Part shown: one piece after another, positions 51,901 through 59,209 of the stretch | Layout of the letters: every line of letters begins with the position of its first letter | Position numbering within the stretch: the stretch's first letter is position 1 | From: Halostella salina | GTDB taxonomy: Archaea > Halobacteriota > Halobacteria > Halobacteriales > Natronoarchaeaceae | DNA length: 64,000 bases | Direction: 5' to 3' | Assembly: GCF_003675855.1 (NCBI RefSeq) | Contig: NZ_RCIH01000013.1 | Coordinates: forward strand, 1-64,000 | Translations under genes and position numbers: made by a program | The notes under the pieces: generated by a model | What the model saw: only the letters and a program-made list of their open reading frames with translations | The model's database searches: none | Told to the model about the DNA's origin: nothing

Positions 51901-53772
51901 GACCTGCCCGCCGGTCGAGTCGTTGAACGTGATGTCGAAGATACCGGGCTGGTAGCTGGTCGGCCCGGCAAGCATCCGCGTGAACGGGAGCGTCACGTGG
52001 TGGTCGCGGCCGACGCTCGCACCCAGCGCACCGAAGCCGTCGTACTCCTGCGCTCTGACGACCTCGCGAGCCGCCACGTTCGGGTACGTCCGGCGCTCAC
52101 CCGTCGGCTTGATCCCCTCGTGGATCTCGAGCATCTGCCGGTTGGCTGCGGCCTCCCGGATCACGCGCCGGTGGTGGTTGACCGCCTCCTGGGAGTGCTG
52201 GTTGGTCGTGACTTCCGTCGGGTTGTCCGCGTCCGCGAACAGCCCCGGGTCGGAGACGTAGCCGTTCTTGATCGTTCGGATGCCGATGTCGTCGTACCCC
52301 TGGAAGACGTTCTGCGTGAATATCTCGTTCTCGTAGTTCGAGAGGTTCCCGGAGGTTTCGTTGTGGATGGTCATCTCGACCGGACTGTCGAGGGACTGTC
52401 CGTAGTTGACCACCTCCGGCACGTCGAAGTCGGGGTAGGTGTCGTCGGTCCCCATCTTCAGTCCGAGTCCGTCGTCCGCGGCGCTCGCGCCGTAGGAACC
52501 CCAGCCCTGGTTCCAGCCCTCGACGAGCACGCTGTCGATGGCGTTCTCGCTGGAGAACTGCATGTAGCGTTTCATCCGCTCGGTGCGCGCACCGTGGACG
52601 TACTGGGCCGGGTCGTTCCCATTGTTTTCGACCTGCGTATCGCTCTTGTACTGCCACCGCGCGCTGCCGGCGATCATCGTCCACCAGATACCGACGTACA
52701 TCCGCGGCGTTAGCCAGCTCGTGTCCGCGCCGCCGTTCCCGTCGGCCGGGAGCGCCTCCGTGTCCAGGTCCTCGTTCAACAGCGGGATCAGCGACGACTC
52801 GATGAGGTCGCCCGGCGTGCTGCCGACCTGCACGGTCCGCCACGGTGTGACGTGTGGTGCGGACGCGGAGACCTTGGTCCCGTCCGGCTTCGGGGCCAGT
52901 TCGGCCGACAGTTCCGTCCCGTCGCCGTCGACTTTCGGGGCGATCGACATGGTCGAGTAGTCCTCGAGGTTCGCCTCGTGAAGGCTGAGATACGTGCCGT
53001 CGCCCGTGTCGATCGTCAGCGGCGTGTGCGCGCCGGCCCGTCGGTCGTTCTCGCCAGCCGGCCCTACGCCCTCGTCGTTCGCGATGTCCTTCGTCCCCGA
53101 AGGGAGACCGCTGATCGGTGTTTCCCGATACTCCTGCTCGAAGCGCGGGTTGACGAACGTGTTCTCGATCCACCACGACGTGTAGTCCCCGGCGAAGTTG
53201 AACTCGGTGTTCTCCGAGGCGATGACGAGTTTGCCGCTGTTGGCGGCGAAGTCCTCGTCGAAGGCAAAGCGAAAGCCCAGTCCGTCGTCGAACACCCGGA
53301 TCTCCAGGTTCCCCGAGCGGCCCGGACTGGCCGACTCCTCGAGTCCCAGCTTCAGATAGCTGTAATCCGCCGAGACGCTGTCGTACTGGTCCCAGAGCGG
53401 GTCCCAGTTCTCGGTCGCCGTCCCGCTCTCGCTGCCGGTGACGGTGACACTGCTCCCGGACGTGCCGTCGGCAGCCGCCCCGAACGTCGGCTGGTTCTGG
53501 AAGTCGAACCCGAGGTCGGACGGCGTGATGTACGTCGTCCCGCCGACCGAAACCTCGTACGACGGAACGCCGTCGGAGACGTCGACGGTCACCGTGATGC
53601 TGCCGTCGGGCGACGACACGGACTGCACGTTCGAGTCGTCACCCGATGTGACCTGTGCCGCCACCTCGTCGGGGACCTGCAGGGAGTACGCCGACGCGGC
53701 GAGCAGTCCCGACACGCCACCCAGGAAGTTCCGTCTGTCCATGGCCCAACTTGGAATGCCATTGCCTGCCAT
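48922..53772 (-). CDS. GH97-family glycoside hydrolase with two DOMON-like C-terminal domains
   Basis: A 1616-residue secreted enzyme. The Tat signal contains MDRRNFLGGVSG; translation could begin at 53772 (leaderless with the TATA box) or 53742. The N-terminal beta-sandwich and TIM barrel (about 45-700) are GH97. Glu472 (HNETSG), Glu552 (HEGIKPTGERRTYPN) and Glu576 (AQEYD) occupy the positions of the two base glutamates and the acid in inverting GH97 alpha-glucosidases, with the same 24-residue spacing between the last two. A galactose-binding-like insert follows (about 700-830). Two glucodextranase-type DOMON-like modules (about 1000-1295 and 1300-1560) end the protein. It is far longer than ordinary GH97 (about 700 residues). 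Probable substrate: an alpha-glucan. Confidence 0.85.
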   Translation of the reverse strand: MAGNGIPSWAMDRRNFLGGVSGLLAASAYSLQVPDEVAAQVTSGDDSNVQSVSSPDGSITVTVDVSDGVPSYEVSVGGTTYITPSDLGFDFQNQPTFGAAADGTSGSSVTVTGSESGTATENWDPLWDQYDSVSADYSYLKLGLEESASPGRSGNLEIRVFDDGLGFRFAFDEDFAANSGKLVIASENTEFNFAGDYTSWWIENTFVNPRFEQEYRETPISGLPSGTKDIANDEGVGPAGENDRRAGAHTPLTIDTGDGTYLSLHEANLEDYSTMSIAPKVDGDGTELSAELAPKPDGTKVSASAPHVTPWRTVQVGSTPGDLIESSLIPLLNEDLDTEALPADGNGGADTSWLTPRMYVGIWWTMIAGSARWQYKSDTQVENNGNDPAQYVHGARTERMKRYMQFSSENAIDSVLVEGWNQGWGSYGASAADDGLGLKMGTDDTYPDFDVPEVVNYGQSLDSPVEMTIHNETSGNLSNYENEIFTQNVFQGYDDIGIRTIKNGYVSDPGLFADADNPTEVTTNQHSQEAVNHHRRVIREAAANRQMLEIHEGIKPTGERRTYPNVAAREVVRAQEYDGFGALGASVGRDHHVTLPFTRMLAGPTSYQPGIFDITFNDSTGGQVQTTLAKQLAMYPAYHGGIQMAADRIEAYVDSTFSVGEFVQAQAGDLDGTITADKWRNAYGAHYVPIDANREPDGATVSFTVENVPSPGTYDLHLRYASDAENNLQSVIDNGNPQATLVVNGTEQELAPPFTAYWDAWEVHTVSVELESGDNTVSVKLGADDVGGFNLNTVGVTEQGAGAPFPASYTDFDETHAANENFDTEREFKYIEDVPAGDWDETRVLDSAIGEYLVIARRQGEEWYVGAMNDDNGRSFQVTTDFLDSQPNGWKMELYTDAYGTNVDQNPTGVRTTESILAAGDTVTLSAARGGGTAVRLVPATSSEASSLQSYQQPAQDLSFEIDGETVVSEPFARATGSNVTDFISGQTVEVVVDGTVDSLENIRLPPNADARTIDLGATFSETGEFSVELRALDGTTLASKTVSVTDPTTVARFSDPEDAPDALGPGSYVNATNFADGSMDIREFAVKETPSNAIFEFTVGALNDLYDAETNGSNPFSPQWFFVWLRDPTRSDGAVTEAGDLGDPGLNADFGSAWHYRVDAYGFGENAIDHNGAALTDAEGNPVSPTVSVDRANDTVTLQVPKSALDGTDLWDMEFVAGVHSESFGGMRTVAESAGEGQFGGVDPDAAENAPRLMDVITPPGVDNAEALGYSATERARIPFTPVYTGRLGDVDRVATLSDDSGDPYGPATSADGENAFSYPSTDDITPEDHDIQRVEIYENDSEYTFLVRLPNLRNPQAFAKNSAYGYGLQHVQIYVQDPAGEKGSVGCRDGVHAFDGRDEIFADSYHRRIVAHGFDRQIDTSVFDEGGTYPVVENGYWEVVADATGGVSTRGIKPIDAIEITVPQSVIPSDIRDVSIVPMMFNYAGGGVGEIRKVESDGNVGGSYDFGGAPSSYHHNNILDIVLPDGVSQAEILDPTASDITPDDKFTGYDIPYVSLADRANTIREAVAGDGPVTERHFETVQAAYENGEAVDGTGGLVPTYDDVRTLAAEVTDG

Positions 53773-53790
53773 GCTGCTGTGAGCATTAAC

Positions 53791-53800
53791 AATTATAATA
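53791..53800 (-). promoter_or_regulatory. probable TATA box of the GH97 operon
   Basis: The minus strand reads tattataatt, centred about 25 nt from the first ATG (53772), which would give a leaderless mRNA. The 60 bases around it are very AT-rich compared with the flanks. Confidence 0.6.
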
Positions 53801-53972
53801 GTAAAGTTTTCTGGATTTGGCGAGTTCCTCGGCGGCGACAGATCCCGGTCCCGGTGAGTCGTCGACCGACACGCGAAACGGGACGGCCGGGGCTACAGGC
53901 TGTGATGACATCGCGGAACCGACCGACGTAAGCGTCGGAAAACCGCTCGTAACCGGAAACGACGGTCGTCAG
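53801..53972. other. intergenic stretch between GH97 operon and surface pseudogene
   Basis: About 170 bases with an AT-rich part next to the GH97 TATA box. No gene or further repeat was seen. It should contain the GH97 control region and the terminator of the upstream pseudogene. Confidence 0.4.
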
Positions 53973-55672
53973 CTACTCCGTTCGCCGCCGGAGTGCGACC
54001 AGCGCGCCGGCGAGCGCGATGATCGCCGCGGTGGCGGTGAAGCCGGGCAGGCCGCCGCCGTCGGAACTACCATCCGTCGAGTCGTCAGTCGACGAGTCGG
54101 CCGCCGTGGTGTCGTCTGCCGCCGTCGTCTCGTCGGTCGCCGCAGTCGTCGTGGTCGTCGGCTCCGTCGTCTCGGTGTCCGTTTCGACCTCGACGACGGC
54201 GAACAGCGAGAAGGAGTCCGTCTCGGCGGCCAGCGTCACCTCGCCGTCGCTGACGTTGCGCACGGTCGTGTTCAGTTCCTCCCAGCCGTCGGCCGTCTCG
54301 TGGGTCACCACTACGTCTTCGGGGTCGTTCAGTTCGGCGGTGTTGACGGTCAGTTCCACCGTCGCTGAGGCGTTCTCGGCCTCCTCGTCGGTCGGCGAGA
54401 TGTCGACCACCGACACCACGTCGGCCTCGACATCGTCCCCGGTGTCGCCGTCGTCGTCGTCACCGGCATCGGTGGCCGTAACCGCGTCGGTGACTTCCTC
54501 GGTGACGGTCTCCGGCGGGTCGTCGTACTCCTCGACCTCGACCGAGGTGTTGACAGTCTCCGTCTCGAACGCGACCTCGTCGACCAGGTCCGCCTCGTCG
54601 AACTCGGCCGTCGAGTTCTCGACCGTCGCCTCCTCGACCGTGTCCGGTTCGGCGTCGATCTCGGTGTCGTCCGGGTCGGTGTCGTTGCCGTCCACCGTTT
54701 CGTTATCGCTCACCGTCTCATTGTCCCCTATCGTGTCGTCAGGGACTGTCTCCTCGTCAGTGTCATCGTCTCGGGTTGGATCGTTGGACGGGGCACGGAT
54801 GACGCTCAACGACGACGCGACGGCGACACCGATTTCGCCGTTCGCGAACTCGTTCCCCGCAACCACCGTCTGTTCATCGGTGCTGTACCCGTAGAGAATC
54901 ACGTTAGCGGTGCCGACCGGAGGTTCCCCGGTGTAATCGTGACCCGTAACGGTGTTGTTCCGGATCTCACCGACCGCAGACCCGGAAATCTGGATGCCGT
55001 TTTGACCGATCTCGCTGGTGGTTCCGGCGCCAGTTACGTTGCTCCCGAGAACACGGGCTGTCAGACTCTCTCCGGTACCGACGAAGCCGTTCTTTTGATA
55101 CCCGACGAGTTTCGAATCACGGAGGGTAACCGTTCGCTCGGTACCATCACGGTTGAACGCCGCGAACGCGACCCCGTGTTGGACACCTGATAGCGGGGAT
55201 TCCCGTACGTCGGTCACGGTGATGTTTTCCGCGGTTCCGCTTGCATTCACGTATGCGATGCCGTAGAATGCATCGTGGCCATTGTCCTGGCCATCGCCAT
55301 CGACTGAAAGATCCTGTATGTCAGCATCGGTTTCGTTGACCGTAACGATCGAATACTGATTCCGTTGATTGCGTGTGAACGTTGGATCAAGATCGTCCGG
55401 CGATTTGATAACCGTTTCATCGGCTCCAGCGCCAACTAGCGTGACACTTTTGTTGAGTACGACTGCTCGGTGCAGGTTCCGGAGGTGATCTCGATGGTGT
55501 CGCCTGTGTCTGCCCGATTAATTGCCTCCTAGATCGATTCGCCCTCTTCGACCACGAGATGATTCGCAACCGCGTCGGCCGCCCCACCCAGCGCCGCCGT
55601 CGCGGCGATCGCCGACGAAGCGACCAGTACGGCGACTAGCAACACACGGACCTTCGGCCCTGGCCCGGTCAT
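53973..55672 (-). pseudogene. beta-helix (NosD-like) surface protein gene with nonsense and frameshift lesions
   Basis: Three fragments line up as one former gene. The signal peptide is at 55672-55532 (VRVLLVAVLVASSAIAA). Then EEGESI is followed by TAG (55531-55529) where CAG (Gln) is expected before EAINRADTGDTIEI. A single missing G near 55464 shifts the frame from GTCTEQ into VVLNKSVTLVGAG. From there the frame is open to 53973. That part encodes a right-handed beta-helix (NNTVTGHDY, GNEFANGEIGV), an acidic linker, a PGF-pre-PGF-like domain, a Thr-rich stretch and a PGF-CTERM tail. Its last segment equals that of the gene at 45080-48925 over 86 bp. Confidence 0.8.
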
Positions 55673-55937
55673 ACGCCGACACCCGTCCGTGGTCCTCCGA
55701 CTACCCGTCGGATCCATCACCGCGGTCCGCCGGTCACTCGGATCATCCCTCGCTGAACATGGTTGATACATAATACTACTCGGATATCGTGTTTTCCAAT
55801 TGATTAGAAGGGCTGGTGTAGGAAAATAAATGACTGTACAAAATAATTATTTGTTTGAAAATTCCCGTGACGGCCCAACCGACACCGGGTGGACCGACTG
55901 GCGTGCAGAAGGAGAGGCAGTTCCGGCAGTCGACCGA
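55673..55937. other. AT-rich intergenic stretch, no gene seen
   Basis: A 265-bp gap whose centre (about 55765-55870) is the most AT-rich DNA in the window, with runs such as aaaataaatgac and aataattatttg. It probably holds the old promoter of the surface pseudogene (gatacataatacta near 55764). The composition contrast marks the right border of the surface-protein island. No terminal repeats or target duplications were identified. Confidence 0.45.
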
Positions 55938-56672
55938 TCAGTCGTCGCCGGCGATCTCGTGCCCGCAGTTCGGGCACTCCGTCCCCTCGTGGCGGAGCTG
56001 TTCGCTCGACGCCCGAACCTCGCGCATCACGGCCGAGATGCGGTCCTCCGCCTCCAGTTCCTCCTCGACGGAGAGGTCGACGCCTTCGACCTCCAGCAGG
56101 AACTTCGCTACCTCCGTCGTCTCGTACATCAGTTCGTCCAGCTCCTCAGCGGTGAAGAAGTCACACATCGCGCCGTAGAGGAAGGTAGCGCCGGCCTTCC
56201 GGACCTTCTCCTCGAAGGAGGCGCGGGCCTGGTTGACCGCCTGCGGCGTGTACGTGTCGGTCATGAAGGGGACCAGGTCGGGCAGGTTCTCGCCGATCTT
56301 CGTCATCTCGACGCCGGTCTCCGTGCGGAAGTCGGCACAGAGCCGCGCGATCGCCCACTCGCGGGCGGTGATGTACGTGCGGTCCCGCAGGAACTCGTTG
56401 GCGCGGTCGTACTGCGCCCCGTCCATCTTCCGGAACCGGTCGTACTTCCGCACGTCCTCCGGAACGCCGGGCTGGGGGTCGGCCGACTCGGTCCCGTCTC
56501 CCCCGGATTCGCCGTCCGTCCCCTCGCCGGTCGCGGCGTCCGCGTCGTCGTCGGCCGGGGCGGCGGGCGTACCGCCGTCCGTCGGCGCGGCCTCCGTGTC
56601 GTCCTCTCCGTCGCGGTTCTCGACAGGGGGCGTCCGCTCGTCGTCGGCAGTCGGCGGCGCGTCGTCGGTCAT
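55938..56672 (-). CDS. haloarchaeal DUF5806-like protein with zinc ribbon end
   Basis: A 244-residue soluble protein. The first 70 residues are acidic and disordered, the middle is helical (YDRANEFLRDRTYITAREWAIARLCADFRT onwards), and the C-terminus has half of a zinc ribbon (CPNCGHE). It corresponds to an uncharacterised haloarchaeal family that I recall as DUF5806. The short region YITAREWAIARL looks like a DNA- or RNA-binding helix pair, but this is only a resemblance. The ATG at 56672 is chosen because longer in-frame readings overlap the divergent USP gene. Confidence 0.7.
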   Translation of the reverse strand: MTDDAPPTADDERTPPVENRDGEDDTEAAPTDGGTPAAPADDDADAATGEGTDGESGGDGTESADPQPGVPEDVRKYDRFRKMDGAQYDRANEFLRDRTYITAREWAIARLCADFRTETGVEMTKIGENLPDLVPFMTDTYTPQAVNQARASFEEKVRKAGATFLYGAMCDFFTAEELDELMYETTEVAKFLLEVEGVDLSVEEELEAEDRISAVMREVRASSEQLRHEGTECPNCGHEIAGDD

Positions 56673-56753
56673 ATCTCCCCCTTTCCAACCGGCGGGCAAA
56701 AGGGTTGCCACGCCGGGGGAACTGTTTTGACACGGGGCGCGGAACACGAGCGC

Positions 56754-57122
56754 ATGAGAGTGCTGCTCGGACTCGCGGGAAGCGACGAGATGGACGAGAC
56801 GCTCCGCGAGGCCGTCGAGCGAGCGGCGGAAGCCGGCGACGACCTGACCGTCGCCGTACTGGAGGGCGGCGACTACGACCGCTCGCCCGACGAGATGGAG
56901 GCGGAAGTCGAACGGGCGGTCGACGACGCCGGCGTCGACGCGACGATCCGCCGCGTCGCCGGCGATCCGGGGAGCGAGCTGGTCCGGATCGCGGAGGACG
57001 AGGCGTACGACCGGCTCGTCATCGGCGGCGGGCAGCGGAGCCCGATGGGAAAGATCCAGCTGGGGTCGATCACGGAGTTCGTCCTCCTGAACGCCCGCAT
57101 CTCGGTGACGCTGGTACGATGA
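56754..57122 (+). CDS. universal stress protein-like (UspA fold), short form
   Basis: A 122-residue alpha/beta protein of the Usp fold. It starts with MRVLLGLAGSDEMDE and ends with the nucleotide-loop-like segment YDRLVIGGGQRSPMGKIQLGSITEFVL, where the GGGQRSPMGK stretch corresponds to the ATP-binding G-2x-G-9x-G(S/T) motif of ATP-binding Usp proteins. It is shorter than classical UspA. Its stop overlaps the start of the GNAT gene, so the two are co-translated. Confidence 0.78.
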   Translation: MRVLLGLAGSDEMDETLREAVERAAEAGDDLTVAVLEGGDYDRSPDEMEAEVERAVDDAGVDATIRRVAGDPGSELVRIAEDEAYDRLVIGGGQRSPMGKIQLGSITEFVLLNARISVTLVR

Positions 57123-57655
57123 GCGACGACCGCATCTACCCGGACGAGCCGGTCGGCGACTTCCCCGAGCCGCCGGTGTCGTTCGAGGACCGCGAGGGTC
57201 GCGGGATCGTCGTCCGCGCGTTCGACCCGGACGAGCTCGACGCCGTCGTCGAGATGTATTCCGACTTCGACCCGAAGGACCGGGCGCAGGGGATCCCACC
57301 GACCGGCGAGACGCGGATCCGGTCGTGGCTGGACACGCTCGTCGACGATGGGCTGAACGTCGTCGCCTGGCACGACGACCGGGTCGCCGGCCACGCGACG
57401 CTGGTGCCGGACGTCGGCGAGGGGGAGACGACGTACGAACTCGCCATCTTCGTCCTGCAGGCGTACCAGGAGGCGGGCATCGGGAGCCGGCTCATCGAGG
57501 CGCTGCTGGGGTACGGCAAGGAGGAAGGGGTCGAGCGCGTGTGGCTGTCCGTCGAGCGGTGGAACACCGCCGCGGTCAACCTCTACGAGAAGATGGGGTT
57601 CGAGACGTGCAACGCCGAGAGCTTCGAGCTGGAGATGTCCCTGCGGCTACACTGA
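57119..57655 (+). CDS. GNAT-family N-acetyltransferase
   Basis: A 178-residue acetyltransferase. The acetyl-CoA binding motif A is visible as QEAGIGSRLIEALLGYGKEEG, after the strand ELAIFVL; the following VWLSVERWNTAAVNLYEKMGF is typical motif B. The N-terminal region (FDPKDRAQGIPPTGETRI) is the form seen in haloarchaeal homologues. Acceptor unknown. It is coupled to the Usp-like gene by a 4-base overlap and overlaps the convergent Usp gene by 9 bases at its 3' end. Confidence 0.88.
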   Translation: MSDDRIYPDEPVGDFPEPPVSFEDREGRGIVVRAFDPDELDAVVEMYSDFDPKDRAQGIPPTGETRIRSWLDTLVDDGLNVVAWHDDRVAGHATLVPDVGEGETTYELAIFVLQAYQEAGIGSRLIEALLGYGKEEGVERVWLSVERWNTAAVNLYEKMGFETCNAESFELEMSLRLH

Positions 57656-58123
57656 CAGCACGGGCTGGCTGGCGTACAGCAGGACGTATTCGGCCGCCTT
57701 CGACAGCACCTCGCCGGGTTCGCCCGTGAGCTGTTCGCGCGGGACGACGATGAAGTCGGCGTCGAGGTCCTCGGCCGTGTCCAGCACGACGCTGCCGGGG
57801 TGGGTCATCTTGCTGCTGGTCGAGAAGCCGTACGCCGTCGAGTTCGCCACCGGAACGCCGTGTTCGTCCGCGTCGTCGGCGATGTCCTCGATGAACGCCT
57901 GCGCCTCGGCCGCCGCCGTCTCCTCGTCTATCGTGTCGCTCTCTATCGCCCGGACGAGCTCCTCGCCGAGGACGTACAGCGCGTGGACGCCGGCGTCGTA
58001 CCGGTCCGCCACCGCGACGGCGTACTCGGCGGCCCGGACCGACGCCTCGCTCCCGTCGACGGGGACGAGCACCGTCTCGACGGTCAGCGGGCCGTCCGCG
58101 GCGGACGCTTGCTCCGTGTGCAT
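57647..58123 (-). CDS. universal stress protein (UspA family)
   Basis: A 158-residue Usp with the family start TVLVPVDGSEASVRAAEYAV and HALYVL. The usual C-terminal G-2x-G-9x-GS loop is replaced by VPREQLTGEPGEVLSKAAEYVL, so ATP binding is doubtful. It faces two plus-strand Usp genes across an 84-bp divergent gap. Confidence 0.85.
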   Translation of the reverse strand: MHTEQASAADGPLTVETVLVPVDGSEASVRAAEYAVAVADRYDAGVHALYVLGEELVRAIESDTIDEETAAAEAQAFIEDIADDADEHGVPVANSTAYGFSTSSKMTHPGSVVLDTAEDLDADFIVVPREQLTGEPGEVLSKAAEYVLLYASQPVLSV

Positions 58124-58207
58124 ACATCACCCTGCGAAACCGGGGAGCAAAAACCCTCGCCCTTCGAAAGGACATGATTTATCGTGGGGTGGAAAAAACG
58201 GCCGGGC

Positions 58208-58654
58208 ATGGAGCGTGTGCTTGCAGTCGTCGACGGCGAGGAGTCGACAAAGGAACTGCTGCGCGAGGCGGGTGAGATCGCCGACGGCGTCGGTGCGGAA
58301 CTCGTCCTCCTTCACGTCACCAGCGAGGAGGAGTTCGCGGAGCGCGAGGAGGCGCTGGCCAGCATCACCGACTACGACGCGCAGTACGGCATCAGTCAGG
58401 CCAAGGAGGGAGCCGGGCAGTTCGCCCGTGACCTCGGCCGGGAGGTGCTCGCGGACGTCGACGTGGAGTTCGAGGCCGTCGGCCGCCTCGGCGACGAGGT
58501 CGAGGAGATACTGGCGGCCGCCGACGAGCACGGGGCCGACCACGTGTTCGTTCAGGGCCGCACCCGGTCGCCGACCGGGAAGGCGCTGTTCGGCGACCGG
58601 GCACAGCAGGTCGCCCTCGACTTCGACGGGCCGGTGACGGTGCTGACCGCGTAG
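58208..58654 (+). CDS. universal stress protein (UspA family)
   Basis: A 148-residue Usp beginning MERVLAVVDGEESTKELLREA, with LLHVTSEEEF in the middle. The C-terminal loop is VQGRTRSPTGKALFGDRAQQV, close to the ATP-binding form. The ATG at 58208 is used because the in-frame start 24 bases upstream precedes a basic, unconserved stretch. It lies 39 bp before the next Usp gene on the same strand. Confidence 0.85.
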   Translation: MERVLAVVDGEESTKELLREAGEIADGVGAELVLLHVTSEEEFAEREEALASITDYDAQYGISQAKEGAGQFARDLGREVLADVDVEFEAVGRLGDEVEEILAAADEHGADHVFVQGRTRSPTGKALFGDRAQQVALDFDGPVTVLTA

Positions 58655-58693
58655 GACGATGGTTTAAAGCCCCATCCCCCGGAACTCACGCGT

Positions 58694-59119
58694 ATGATCG
58701 ACACCGTCGTCATCGCCACGGACGGCTCCGAGAGCGTCGAACGGGCCGTCGACGTGGCGCTCGACCTCGCGCGGCGCTTCGACGCCGCGGTCCACGCGCT
58801 GTACGTCGTCGACGAGAGCGACGTGGACTCCTCGCCGGAGTCGATCCGCGAGGAGCTACAGACCGCGTTAGAGGAGACGGGCGAGGAGGCGCTCGCGGCC
58901 GTCCGCGACCGGGCTGACCGCGAGGTCGAGACGGTCGTCCGCGAGGGCCGGCCGGCCGCGGAGATCTGCGAGTACGCCCGCGAGGAGGACGTCGACGTGG
59001 TCGCAACCGGCACCCGCGGCCGCCACGGCGAGAACCGGTTTCTCATCGGCAGCGTCGCCGAGCACGTCGTTCGCACCTGTCCCGTCCCGGTGCTGACGGT
59101 GCGGCAGCTGGGCGAGTAG
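58694..59119 (+). CDS. universal stress protein (UspA family, ATP-binding type)
   Basis: A 141-residue classical Usp: MIDTVVIATDGSESVERAVDVA at the start, HALYVVDES, then the complete ATP loop GTRGRHGENRFLIGSVAEHVV and the closing CPVPVLTVR. Of the four Usp-type proteins in this 2.4-kb stretch it is the most canonical. A TATA-like tttaaagc about 25-30 nt upstream of the ATG suggests an own, leaderless promoter. Confidence 0.92.
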   Translation: MIDTVVIATDGSESVERAVDVALDLARRFDAAVHALYVVDESDVDSSPESIREELQTALEETGEEALAAVRDRADREVETVVREGRPAAEICEYAREEDVDVVATGTRGRHGENRFLIGSVAEHVVRTCPVPVLTVRQLGE

Positions 59120-59209
59120 CCGCGTTGCCGTTCCGCGCAGGCCTCCCCAGCGACCGGACCCGACCCCGCGAACCGGCGGGTTCTTGCCGCGCCGGCCGGA
59201 CGTACCGGT

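Noticed and set aside
48772-52713. 1313-residue open frame on the plus strand across the GH97 gene
   Set aside because: It is antisense to a gene with clear catalytic motifs, is Arg/Val/Asp-repetitive as expected for complement frames of GC-rich halophile genes, and has no domain of its own.
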